Source of the DNA: Chloroflexota bacterium
Lineage (GTDB): Bacteria; Chloroflexota; Dehalococcoidia; UBA3495
Direction of reading: 5' to 3'
Length of the DNA stretch: 25,378 bases
Assembly (NCBI GenBank): GCA_022563275.1
Contig: JADFNR010000045.1
Coordinates: forward strand, 1 to 25,378
Made by a program: the position numbers and the translations under genes. Below the pieces are notes generated by a model. The model saw only the letters and a list, made by a program, of their open reading frames with translations. It was not told the origin of the DNA and ran no database searches. Each line of letters opens with the position of its first letter. The first letter of the stretch is position 1. Shown here piece by piece: positions 1 to 6,924 of this stretch.

Positions 1-356
<356 letters not shown>

Positions 357-383
357 ACGCAATGAATTTCAAACCAAGGCGTT

Positions 384-501
384 AGCTGACAGCGGTCAGC
401 TTTCAGCCTGCGGTATCTTTCCCAAGACTAATACAGTTTCTATTTCTCTTAGCGCTCAGCAAACAGCACTAAGCAGTCAGCCAAGCTGACCGCTGATAGC
501 T
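384..501. repeat. Inverted repeat of AGCTGA-type low-complexity sequence
   Basis: The arm at 384-402 (AGCTGACAGCGGTCAGCTT) is nearly the reverse complement of the arm at 483-501 (AAGCTGACCGCTGATAGCT), 17 of 19 positions by eye, with about 80 bases between. Further CAGC/GCTGA words fill the interval, and a short piece (TTTCAGCTTTCAGC) recurs after the gene ending at 2883. It occupies the place where a 5S gene would be expected, but no 5S-like sequence is visible. It could fold in a read-through rRNA transcript; its role is unknown. Confidence 0.6.
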
Positions 502-514
502 GATCGCTGGCATC

Positions 515-640
515 CGACGCGGGGTGGAGCAGTGGTCCCGATGGCAATCGGGATCGGGCTCATAACCCAGGCAGATACGACGCGGGGTGGAGCAGTGGTC
601 CCGATGGCAATCGGGATCGGGCTCATAACCCAGGCAGATA
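515..640 (+). repeat. Two tandem 63-bp copies of a broken initiator-tRNA fragment
   Basis: Copies at 515-577 and 578-640 appear identical. Each starts with the same CGA plus the first 18 bases of the tRNA at 644 (CGCGGGGTGGAGCAGTGG). The palindrome TCCCGATGGCAATCGGGA then replaces seven bases of the D arm. The anticodon arm piece TCGGGCTCATAACCC follows exactly, and then AGGCAGATA instead of the rest of the tRNA. The 3' half of the D stem, the T arm and the 3' acceptor strand are missing, so neither copy can fold as a tRNA. The period is exactly 63 bases and runs in register into the intact tRNA gene. Confidence 0.9.
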
Positions 641-643
641 CGA

Positions 644-718
644 CGCGGGGTGGAGCAGTGGCAGCTCGTCGGGCTCATAACCCGAAGGTCGTTGGTTCGA
701 GTCCAACCCCCGCTACCA
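644..718 (+). tRNA. Initiator tRNA-fMet (CAU), CCA encoded
   Basis: A full cloverleaf can be drawn: acceptor 644-650 with 708-714, D stem 653-656/664-667 with a 7-base loop, anticodon stem 669-673/681-685 with loop CTCATAA (anticodon CAT at 676-678), and T stem 691-695/703-707 with loop TTCGAGT. The three G-C pairs at the base of the anticodon stem and the unpaired first base of the acceptor mark it as initiator rather than elongator. The first pair is C1 with U72, where most bacterial initiators have C1 with A72. CCA is encoded at 716-718. Confidence 0.95.
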
Positions 719-730
719 AAACCGCAACTT

Positions 731-762
731 AAAAGGCCCCCGGATTAGTCCGGGGGCCTTTT
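731..762. terminator. Intrinsic terminator after tRNA-fMet, bidirectional
   Basis: A perfect 14-bp stem (AAAAGGCCCCCGGA at 731-744, TCCGGGGGCCTTTT at 749-762) encloses the loop TTAG. The T run closes the forward transcript of the tRNA 12 bases upstream; the A run makes it work in reverse as well. Confidence 0.93.
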
Positions 763-844
763 GAATGCCTGCCCGCGCTGGCGCAGAGAGTATACTTGGG
801 AATCGAATCGTAATTGACTAATTCGCGGGAGATATAGATACGCA

Positions 845-1261
845 ATGATCGACATGAACGGCGAGATGAAGGAGTTGGTGGACCGCGCCCACGCCGACGG
901 CTGGGACTGCACTTTGGGAACGGTGGACAAGGACGGGCAGCCGCAACTGAGCCTTAAAGGCAGCGTTATGGTCTACGACTCAGAGACTCTGGCCTACTGG
1001 GAACGGGCGAAACGCACTGCCCTGGAGAACGTGGCCGCTAACCCCAAGGTGACGATCCTCTACAACAACATGACGGACCGGATCCGGTGGCGTTTCTACG
1101 GCACGGCGGTGGTCCACGAGTCGGGCCCCATCCGGGAAGAGGTCATGTCGCGCACGGTCGAGGCCGAACTGGAGCGGGACCCGGAGCGGCTGGGCGTGGC
1201 CGTGCTGATCAAAGTGAACAAGATCGCCGAACTCTCCGGCAACGTATTGCAGGAACGTTAG
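845..1261 (+). CDS. Pyridoxamine 5'-phosphate oxidase-family (FMN-binding split barrel) protein
   Basis: This 138-residue protein fits the small single-domain split beta-barrel flavoproteins. They bind FMN, F420 or haem-like cofactors at a dimer interface in the cytoplasm and reduce or oxidise small substrates. Visible family features are the opening helix, the strand 'TLGTVDKDGQPQLS' near residues 22-36, and the 'KRTALENVAANPKVTILYNN' block at about 59-78, followed by 'WRFYGTAVV', the usual second half of the barrel. The start has a GGGAG about 14 bases upstream; an in-frame ATG three codons later is a possible alternative. The substrate cannot be told from sequence. It follows the tRNA terminator, so it must have its own promoter, possibly with a -10 at TATACT (791-796). 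Confidence 0.85.
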   Translation: MIDMNGEMKELVDRAHADGWDCTLGTVDKDGQPQLSLKGSVMVYDSETLAYWERAKRTALENVAANPKVTILYNNMTDRIRWRFYGTAVVHESGPIREEVMSRTVEAELERDPERLGVAVLIKVNKIAELSGNVLQER

Positions 1262-1330
1262 AGTCTGAAAGCCGGCCGCTTTGCCCTGCATCGGGGCGAT
1301 GCTGCAATCCACATTTAAGAGGAGACCGAG

Positions 1331-1681
1331 ATGGACGAAATAATCGCATTGGAGAACCGGCGCTTCGAGGCAATGACCAAAGCTGATGTCCAGGCGCTGG
1401 AGGAGATTCTGGCCGACGATCTCATCTACATCCACACAACAGCCAAGCTGGATACCAAAGCCAGCTTTATAGAAGCCGTTAAGTCAGGCAGATTGAACTA
1501 CAAATCCTTTGAGAGGGAAGACGTTAAGGTCCGTCAATTCGGGGACACTGCCGTGGTTACCGGCCAGGCCAAGATCCACGTCGGCGACAATAAGTTCGAA
1601 GCCAGGTTCCTCGACGTGTACGCCAAACGTAACGGCGCTTGGCAGATGGTGGCCTGGCAGTCCACCAGGGTTCCGGACTGA
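1331..1681 (+). CDS. Nuclear transport factor 2-like protein (DUF4440/SnoaL-like)
   Basis: A 116-residue cone-fold protein. The opening 'ALENRRFEAMTKADVQALEEILADDLIYIHTTAKLDTKASF' spans residues 6-46 and is the usual DUF4440 arrangement: a helix, then the acidic 'ADDL.Y.H' turn, then a helix. Strands 'DTAVVTGQAKI', 'FEARFLDVYAKRNGAWQMVAWQST' follow. Members are small pocket proteins, some of them isomerases or hydrolases and many of unknown activity. The start is supported by AGGAG eight bases upstream. The gene ends 32 bases before the next and could share its transcript. No substrate can be assigned. Confidence 0.85.
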   Translation: MDEIIALENRRFEAMTKADVQALEEILADDLIYIHTTAKLDTKASFIEAVKSGRLNYKSFEREDVKVRQFGDTAVVTGQAKIHVGDNKFEARFLDVYAKRNGAWQMVAWQSTRVPD

Positions 1682-1713
1682 TTCCCCGGACCAATCTCTA
1701 GGAAGGATAAGCT

Positions 1714-2883
1714 ATGAAAAAGAGCACGGACCGCATGCTAACGACCCACACTGGGAGCCTGGCGAGGCCCCTGGGACTGATTCAGGTCATGCAGTTGAAG
1801 GAGCGGGGCCAGGAATATGACGCCGAGGTCTATTCCGGATTGGTCCGGGAGGCGGTGGCCGATGTGGTCAACCGGCAGGTGGATGCCGGCGTGGACATCA
1901 TCTGCGACGGAGAGCAGGGGAAGCCCAGCTTCCTGACCTATGTGCAGGAGCGCCTTTCAGGCTTCGAGGCCCGGGAGACCGCGTTGGGAGAAGACCCGTG
2001 GAAGGGATCGAGGGAAGCCATTGCCTTCCCCGAGTTCTACGAGTGGAACGCCAGGACCCGTGCCGGCATCGTCGCCGCGCGCGCGGCCACCGTCTGTACC
2101 GGCCCGGTCGCCTACGTCGGACACCAAGCGCTGCAGTCCGACATCGATAATCTGAGAGCCGCGCTGCAGGGAAAGAACCCAGAAGAGGTTTTCATGCCGG
2201 CCATCTCCCCATCGGATGTGGAAGGAAGCCAGCAAAACGAGTACTACTCCAGCCAGGAAGAGTACCTCTATGCCATCGCCGGTGCCATGAGCGAGGAGTA
2301 CCGTGCCATCGTCGATGCCGGATTTTTACTCCAAGTCGACGACCCACGGCTGGTGACCTACTACGTAGCCAATCCCCAGACCAGCGTCGAGGACTGCCGC
2401 CGGTGGGCCGAGGTGCGGGTCGAGGCCGTCAACCACGCGCTGCGGGGGATCCCAGAGGAAAAGATACGGTTCCATACCTGTTACGGCATCAATATCGGGC
2501 CCAGGGTGCATGAGATGGCCCTGAAGAACATTGTTGACATCATGCTCCGGGTCAACGCGGGCGCCTACTCGTTCGAGGCGGCCAACCCGGCCCACGAGCA
2601 CGAGTGGAAGGTCTGGGAGACTGCCGGCCTGCCCGATGGCAAGGTTCTGATCCCCGGCGTGATCTCCCATTCCACCAACCTGGTCGAGCACCCGGAACTT
2701 GTTGCCCAGCGGTTGGTCCGCTACGCCAACATCGTCGGCCGGGAGAACGTCATCGGCGGCAGCGACTGCGGCTTCTCATCCTTCGCCAGCACCGAACCCG
2801 AGATCCATCCCACGGTGGTCTGGGCCAAGTTCCAGTCCATGGCCGAAGGGGCCAGGTTGGCTTCCAAGGAGCTGTGGGGGTAA
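1714..2883 (+). CDS. MetE C-terminal-domain-like (cobalamin-independent methionine synthase family) protein
   Basis: This 389-residue protein resembles the C-terminal catalytic TIM barrel of cobalamin-independent methionine synthase without the N-terminal half (full MetE is about 750 residues). Visible signs are the opening 'TTHTGSLARP' (residues 10-19), 'DIICDGEQGKPSF' near 61-73, and a zinc site made by H254 and C256 in 'FHTCYGIN' and C352 in 'GGSDCGF'. Such stand-alone proteins transfer methyl groups to or from thiols. Some make methionine from methylcobamide or methylated donors, and others serve catabolic demethylation, so the exact reaction is open. A strong AGGAAGGA precedes the ATG. 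The neighbours give no pathway clue. Confidence 0.85.
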   Translation: MKKSTDRMLTTHTGSLARPLGLIQVMQLKERGQEYDAEVYSGLVREAVADVVNRQVDAGVDIICDGEQGKPSFLTYVQERLSGFEARETALGEDPWKGSREAIAFPEFYEWNARTRAGIVAARAATVCTGPVAYVGHQALQSDIDNLRAALQGKNPEEVFMPAISPSDVEGSQQNEYYSSQEEYLYAIAGAMSEEYRAIVDAGFLLQVDDPRLVTYYVANPQTSVEDCRRWAEVRVEAVNHALRGIPEEKIRFHTCYGINIGPRVHEMALKNIVDIMLRVNAGAYSFEAANPAHEHEWKVWETAGLPDGKVLIPGVISHSTNLVEHPELVAQRLVRYANIVGRENVIGGSDCGFSSFASTEPEIHPTVVWAKFQSMAEGARLASKELWG

Positions 2884-2905
2884 GAGTTTCAGCTTTCAGC
2901 CGGGG

Positions 2906-2938
2906 AAATCCCCCCAACCCCCCTTTACGAAAGGGGGG
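2906..2938 (+). repeat. AAATCCCCCC palindromic repeat, copy 1
   Basis: AAATCCCCCCAA is followed by a perfect 9-bp hairpin, CCCCCCTTT (2918-2926) and AAAGGGGGG (2930-2938), with loop ACG. It sits between convergent genes ending at 2883 and 2951 and may act as a terminator structure for both, though it lacks a T run. The same element recurs at 5396, 16480 and, inverted, at 16575-16607. Confidence 0.75.
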
Positions 2939-2950
2939 CTCCCCCACCTG

Positions 2951-3886
2951 TCAGTTAACCAGCGGCAGCCCCTCGTCTTTTCGGACGTCGTTGATGATTT
3001 GTAGGACACGCTGCTCGAAGGGCGGGTATTCCATCTCGAACTCGCCCAGCAGGCGGCTGTTGTCCGCCAGGTAGTTGCCCGAGTCTTCCCTGCCGTCTTG
3101 GCTGTCAAAGGTTATCTGGGCGTCGGGCAGGAAATCCTTCACGATCCCCGCCAGGTCGCCCAGGCTGATGGGGTGGCCGCCGGAGTTGTAGATGGGATAG
3201 TGGCTCTGGTCCACCATGGTCACCCGGACAAAGGCTTCGGCAATGTCGTCAACGTGCACCGGCAATCGCATCAAGCCGGCCTTGGGGAAGCTCACCGGCT
3301 GGCCCGCCGCCGGCAGGGTCACGCACCGCACATGGTCGGTGGAGCCGCGCACCTTGTCGGGCCCGGTCACGTTGGCCGGCCGGATGCCCGTGATGGACAT
3401 GCCGTAAACCTGGTTGAACTGCTGTGCCTGAAACTCGTTGAACCGTTTGTGCATGGCGTACTGGCTGGTGCCGTGCATGGGGTCGTCTTCGTTGATCACC
3501 CGGTCGCCGAAATTGGACTGCTGGCCGCTCACGGCGATGGAGCTGGCGTAGGTCACGCGGTTGACCCCGCAGATGCGGGCCGCCTCGAAGCAATTATCCA
3601 TGCCCAGGACGTTCACCTTCATGGTGAAGTGGGGGGTGTCGTCGCCGCTGCCCAGGAGATAGGCCAGGTTCATGATGCGGTCCGGCTTGGCGTGCAGGAT
3701 GGACGAGACCACGTCCTGGAACTGCATGATGTCGCCGCGAATCACCTCAACCTTGTCGCCAAACTCGCTGAAGTCCGCCGCGCCGGGATTGATGTCCATC
3801 ACGATTACCTTCTCGCCGCGCTGGACCAAACGCGGCACAGCCCTCTTGCCGATAAAGCCGGTGCCGCCCAGTACCAATGTTGTCAT
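2951..3886 (-). CDS. NAD-dependent epimerase/dehydratase (extended SDR)
   Basis: A 311-residue extended short-chain dehydrogenase/reductase. The Rossmann motif GGTGFIG is at residues 7-13, and an acidic D31 at the end of the second strand favours NAD over NADP. The catalytic serine lies in 'YASSIAVSG' (about 115-116), and Y143 and K147 form the YxxxK pair in 'QYAMHKRF'. Members act on nucleotide sugars or on small carbonyl and hydroxyl substrates in the cytoplasm. No sugar-nucleotide pathway genes are adjacent, so the substrate is unknown. The ATG has AGGAG about eight bases upstream. The gene converges with the MetE-like gene and is read away from the small membrane-protein gene's terminator. 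Confidence 0.9.
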   Translation of the reverse strand: MTTLVLGGTGFIGKRAVPRLVQRGEKVIVMDINPGAADFSEFGDKVEVIRGDIMQFQDVVSSILHAKPDRIMNLAYLLGSGDDTPHFTMKVNVLGMDNCFEAARICGVNRVTYASSIAVSGQQSNFGDRVINEDDPMHGTSQYAMHKRFNEFQAQQFNQVYGMSITGIRPANVTGPDKVRGSTDHVRCVTLPAAGQPVSFPKAGLMRLPVHVDDIAEAFVRVTMVDQSHYPIYNSGGHPISLGDLAGIVKDFLPDAQITFDSQDGREDSGNYLADNSRLLGEFEMEYPPFEQRVLQIINDVRKDEGLPLVN

Positions 3887-4013
3887 CGTCCGCTCCTGAT
3901 TCGTATCGGCCCCTCGTATGATCTACGATCAGGCCGAGGGTTCCCGCAACGTCCGCCCACGTGCCAAGATGATTGGCGCTGCGGACTTGTTTGTCAAGAC
4001 GGAATCAGGCACG

Positions 4014-4040
4014 AAAAAAGGCCCGGATGTTGCGCGGGCC
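4014..4040 (-). terminator. Intrinsic terminator for the reverse-strand small membrane protein gene
   Basis: Read on the reverse strand, GGCCCG (4040-4035), a nine-base loop and CGGGCC (4025-4020) are followed at once by six T (4019-4014). It lies 67 bases after the stop of the reverse gene at 4107 and upstream of the epimerase start, so the two reverse genes are probably transcribed separately. Confidence 0.8.
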
Positions 4041-4106
4041 CTGGACGAAGAAAAGAGACCGGAGAAACCGGCGTTCTTCAGTCTTCCGATTCGCTCTGTT
4101 TCTGGG

Positions 4107-4307
4107 CTACTTGTTTCTCGCCGTGACAGCCTCGTCCAAATACATGATGATCGCCAGCAAAGCGGCGACGGTTCCCCCGGTGAACCAACCTGATGCGCCC
4201 AGTTTCCAAGTCGTGCCGCTATCGAATCCGACGATCAAACCGATGATTCCGCACGCCAGCGCCCCCAACGCGCCCAATCTACCCAGCCATATTCTCCACT
4301 GATTCAT
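4107..4307 (-). CDS. Small two-helix membrane protein of unknown function
   Basis: The predicted protein has 66 residues if it starts at the ATG giving MNQWRIWLGR. The open frame continues upstream and an earlier ATG at 4355 would add 16 residues. I prefer the later start because AGGG sits about ten bases before it. Two hydrophobic stretches are visible, about residues 11-28 (GALGALACGIIGLIVGF) and 41-57, with a short polar turn between and a charged C-terminal tail (DEAVTARNK). This suggests a helical hairpin in the inner membrane. I do not recognise a family. A clear terminator follows at 4014-4040, which supports it being a real transcription unit. The 304 bases between this start and the SDR gene at 4612 hold only an inverted repeat and a promoter-like pair. 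Confidence 0.6.
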   Translation of the reverse strand: MNQWRIWLGRLGALGALACGIIGLIVGFDSGTTWKLGASGWFTGGTVAALLAIIMYLDEAVTARNK

Positions 4308-4338
4308 CGCTGCCATCCCTTGCTTCATGGTGGAATGA

Positions 4339-4375
4339 ATATTCACCCCTGGCACATTGGGCCGCCGGTGAATAT
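4339..4375. other. Inverted repeat upstream of the small membrane protein gene
   Basis: ATATTCACC (4339-4347) and GGTGAATAT (4367-4375) are exact inverse copies separated by 19 bases. They lie just upstream of the preferred start of the reverse gene at 4307. This could be an operator for a dimeric regulator or an RNA hairpin; no regulator gene is adjacent. Confidence 0.4.
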
Positions 4376-4527
4376 ATACCGAGTCTAATTGGGGTACATT
4401 GGCCTGTCAACGCACCTGCGTTACGGGTTGGCGGCAAGCGGAAAGCTGGGGTATTTTGGGGCGTCCTTTCCCCGGCGGCGGTTTCACGACCCATCCCATG
4501 TGGCCGGCCGGGATTCCCTGACATGAC

Positions 4528-4556
4528 TTGACCAACCCACGGCGGGGCCGTAGATT
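4528..4556 (+). promoter_or_regulatory. Sigma-70-like promoter for the SDR gene
   Basis: TTGACC (4528-4533) and TAGATT (4551-4556) are separated by 17 bases, five of six and four of six matches to the consensus. Transcription would start near 4563, about 50 bases before the chosen ATG at 4612. This also argues against the in-frame upstream ATG at 4528. Confidence 0.45.
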
Positions 4557-4611
4557 GCTAGCTAATCACGCTGCTGAGTGGATTGTCTTGGACCAGATGG
4601 GAGAGGCGTCA

Positions 4612-5397
4612 ATGAGCCTAGAAGGCAAAGTGGTGATCGTAACCGGGTCCAGCCGGGGCATCGGCAAGGCCATGGCCATGGGCCTGGCGGCGGAGGGCGC
4701 CCACGTGGTCGTCGCCGCCCGCTCCGAGGAGTCGCGGCCCATGCTGCCCGGCACCATTCATTCGACTGTGGGTGAGATTGAAGACGCCGGAGGCAAGGCG
4801 CTGGCTGTGCCCACCAACGTTCGGGAAGAAGACAGTATCCGGCACATGGTGGACCGCACCCTGGATGAGTATGGGGCCGTGGACGTGCTCATCAACAACG
4901 CCGCCATCGGCAGCTACACGCCCTTCTTGGAGATGACGGTCAAGGAGTGGGACCTGGTCATGTCCATCGATCTGCGCGCGCCCTTCATCGCCTGCAAAGC
5001 GGTGGCCCCCATCATGATCGAACAGGGCGGCGGCAGCATCATCAACATCTCGTCCCACGCCGCCACCAACATCTTCTCATCCACACTGTCGGCCGACAGC
5101 GAGGACATCGCCCTCATCGGCCAGAACTACGGCGCGGCCAAGGTGGGTTTGGAGCGGCTCAGCTGGGGTCTGGCCCTGGAACTTGGTCCGTACAACATCG
5201 CGGTCAATATATTGAAGCCCCTGCGTCCAGTGGCCACCGAGGGCTTCCTGGCCCAACGTCCCGACGCTGATATCTCCACCTGGGCCACCCCCGCCGACAT
5301 GGTCAAAGCCGCCAAGTACTTGGCCGGGCAGGACGCCAAGGGGCTGACGGGGGCCACGGTCACGGCGGAGGAGCTTGTAAGAAGGTTGGGGTTGTAA
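4612..5397 (+). CDS. SDR-family NAD(P)-dependent oxidoreductase
   Basis: A 261-residue classical short-chain dehydrogenase/reductase starting MSLEGKVVIVTG. Cofactor motif TGSSRGIG is at residues 11-18, NNAA at 95-98, the catalytic serine in 'INISSHA' (147 or 148), and Y173 and K177 in 'YGAAK'. The tetrad asparagine usually found in the 'NL' helix is replaced: the sequence reads 'SIDLRAPF', with D120 at that place. An insert of about 15 residues between the serine strand and the YxxxK helix (ADSEDIALIGQN) is longer than usual. The frame extends 28 residues upstream, but GGGAGAGG seven bases before this ATG and the promoter at 4528 favour this start. The substrate is not evident; the acyl-CoA dehydrogenase downstream hints at acyl or hydroxyacyl metabolism. 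Confidence 0.9.
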   Translation: MSLEGKVVIVTGSSRGIGKAMAMGLAAEGAHVVVAARSEESRPMLPGTIHSTVGEIEDAGGKALAVPTNVREEDSIRHMVDRTLDEYGAVDVLINNAAIGSYTPFLEMTVKEWDLVMSIDLRAPFIACKAVAPIMIEQGGGSIINISSHAATNIFSSTLSADSEDIALIGQNYGAAKVGLERLSWGLALELGPYNIAVNILKPLRPVATEGFLAQRPDADISTWATPADMVKAAKYLAGQDAKGLTGATVTAEELVRRLGL

Positions 5398-5442
5398 ATC
5401 CCCCCAACCCCCATTATCCCGATGCAGACCGGGAGGGGGATA
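5396..5442 (+). repeat. AAATCCCCCC palindromic repeat, copy 2 (variant)
   Basis: AAATCCCCCCAACCCCC opens as in copy 1, but the middle differs and contains CCCG, a nine-base spacer and CGGG, closing with GAGGGGGATAT. The first two bases of the element are part of the TAA stop of the SDR gene, so the element abuts the coding end directly. It lies between the SDR and acyl-CoA dehydrogenase genes. Confidence 0.6.
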
Positions 5443-5464
5443 TAAACGGGAGAAGGAGTCTCTT

Positions 5465-6601
5465 TTGGACTTTGCATTTACTCCGGAACAATCTGAACTG
5501 CAGCAGCGGGTGCGGCGTATCGCCGAAGAGAAGATCGCGCCCATCGCGGAAGAGGCGGACGAGTCGCCGACGGTCCATGCCGGGCTGATGGCCATCTTGG
5601 CCAATGAAGGTCTGTTGCGGTATTGCGTGCCCGAGGAGTACGGCGGGGTTGGGGTGCGGGTGATGGACCTGTGCATCATCCGGGAAGAGCTTGCCAGGGT
5701 GTCGGTCCAGGCCGACACCAATTTCATCATGCAGGGTCTGGGCAGCTACCCCATAACCCTGGGGGGCACCGACGAGCAGAAGGCCAAGTACCTGCCGCCC
5801 ATCGCCCGGGGCGAGAGCATCGCGGCGTTCGCCCTGACCGAGCCCCATGCAGGCTCCGACGTGCTCAGCATGAAAACCGAGGCCCGCCTCGACGGCGACG
5901 ATTGGGTCTTGAACGGACAGAAGAAATTCATCAGCCAGGCGGGCGACGCCGGCACCTACACCGTTTTCGCCAAGACCGACCCAGACGCGGGCAGCAGAAG
6001 CCTATCGGTATTTATCGTTGAGGCCGGCACTCCGGGATTCGATGATTCCAAGCGCATGGAGCTGATGGCGGCCCACCCCATCGGCGAGCCCCGGTGGACC
6101 GATTGCCACATCCCCCAGGCCAACCTGATCGGGGAGCGGGGCCGGGGATTGCGGCTGGCCCTGGGCACCCTGGACACCTTCCGCACCACAGTGGCGGCGG
6201 CGGCCATCGGCATGGGCCAGGCGGCCTTCGAGGCGTCGTTGGCCTACGCCAAGAACCGGGAGATGTTCGGCCAGAACCTGTCCGATTTCCAGGCCACCCA
6301 GTTCAAGCTGGCCGACATGGCGGTGTCGCTGGACGCGGCGCGGCTGCTGGCCCACCGGGCGGCCTGGCTCAAGGACTCGGGGCAAGAGTCGATCATCAAA
6401 GAGGCGTCCTTCGCCAAGCTGTTTGGCACCGAGGCCGCCAGCCGCATCATCAACGATGCGGTGCAGATCCACGGCGGGGCCGGTTTGGAGAAGGGCAACC
6501 GGGTGGAGCGGCTCTACCGCGAGGTGCGGGCCCTGACCATCTACGAGGGCACATCCGAGATCCAGCGGCAGACCATAGCCCGGCAGTTGCTGCGGGAGTA
6601 G
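5465..6601 (+). CDS. Acyl-CoA dehydrogenase
   Basis: This 378-residue FAD enzyme introduces a trans double bond next to the CoA thioester in fatty-acid or branched-acid breakdown and passes electrons to ETF. The N-terminal helical domain is followed by the signature 'AFALTEPHAGSDV' (about 121-133), the flavin-contact strand 'FISQAGDAGTYTVFAKT', and the C-terminal helical domain. The domain ends 'IYEGTSEIQRQTIARQLL', with E361 at the place of the catalytic base in the short- and medium-chain enzymes. The start codon is TTG: AGAAGGAGT sits about eight bases upstream and the protein begins MDFAFTPEQ as relatives do. Length is normal for the family. It lies 67 bases after the SDR gene and may share its transcript through the intervening repeat. 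Confidence 0.95.
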   Translation: MDFAFTPEQSELQQRVRRIAEEKIAPIAEEADESPTVHAGLMAILANEGLLRYCVPEEYGGVGVRVMDLCIIREELARVSVQADTNFIMQGLGSYPITLGGTDEQKAKYLPPIARGESIAAFALTEPHAGSDVLSMKTEARLDGDDWVLNGQKKFISQAGDAGTYTVFAKTDPDAGSRSLSVFIVEAGTPGFDDSKRMELMAAHPIGEPRWTDCHIPQANLIGERGRGLRLALGTLDTFRTTVAAAAIGMGQAAFEASLAYAKNREMFGQNLSDFQATQFKLADMAVSLDAARLLAHRAAWLKDSGQESIIKEASFAKLFGTEAASRIINDAVQIHGGAGLEKGNRVERLYREVRALTIYEGTSEIQRQTIARQLLRE

Positions 6602-6666
6602 GCAGGAACAGAATTCCGTTTTCGGGCCGTCCGTGTGAAATCAGCTGTCGATGAGGGTGAGCGGAT

Positions 6667-6837
6667 ATGAGATTCATGCGGGGAAAATTCGGGTGCGGGT
6701 GCCTGGGGCTGCCGGGATCGACCCTGTGGCTCTTCTTCACTTTGATGTGGTTCTTCACTGAGCCAGATGCGGTTCCCGTGGGCAGATGGGAGTTTGTCTG
6801 GCGGTTCCTGGCCGGGCCGGTCAACTTCGCGTTCTGA
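6667..6837 (+). CDS. Small hydrophobic protein of unknown function
   Basis: A 56-codon frame, ATG to TGA, encodes a basic start (MRFMRGKFGCGCLG), one hydrophobic stretch rich in W and F (about residues 19-30, TLWLFFTLMWFF), and an amphipathic C-terminal end (GRWEFVWRFLAG). GAGGGTGAG lies upstream at a plausible distance. It may be a single-pass membrane micropeptide. I do not recognise a family, and chance cannot be ruled out at this length. It lies between the acyl-CoA dehydrogenase and isomerase genes on the same strand. Confidence 0.4.
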   Translation: MRFMRGKFGCGCLGLPGSTLWLFFTLMWFFTEPDAVPVGRWEFVWRFLAGPVNFAF

Positions 6838-6924
6838 CGGACAGGGGCGGCATCGCGGCAGGCTGACAGGCATCGAAGGAGATGCGCTTCAGGACCGAGT
6901 TGGCGCCACCTGAGGAGGCTCGAT

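Noticed and set aside
357..514. 5S rRNA gene after 23S
   Set aside because: None of the conserved 5S words (such as the CCGAAC loop) is visible; the segment is made of AGCTGA-type repeat.
515..718. CRISPR-like array
   Set aside because: The repeats are head-to-tail with no variable spacers and are clearly tRNA-derived; no cas genes are present.
532..732. Forward open frame across the tRNA repeats
   Set aside because: The predicted peptide is simply the translated 63-bp repeat and tRNA. It has no ribosome site and overlaps the tRNA gene.
1331..1336. Idea that TGA is reassigned to an amino acid throughout the genome
   Set aside because: Several complete genes in the window end naturally at TGA, so UGA is a stop in general here.
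3098..4126. Long forward open frame (342 codons) opposite the epimerase gene
   Set aside because: It is antisense to a well-supported extended SDR gene and is rich in H, V, G and D with no domain pattern. GC-rich codon bias on the true strand explains it.
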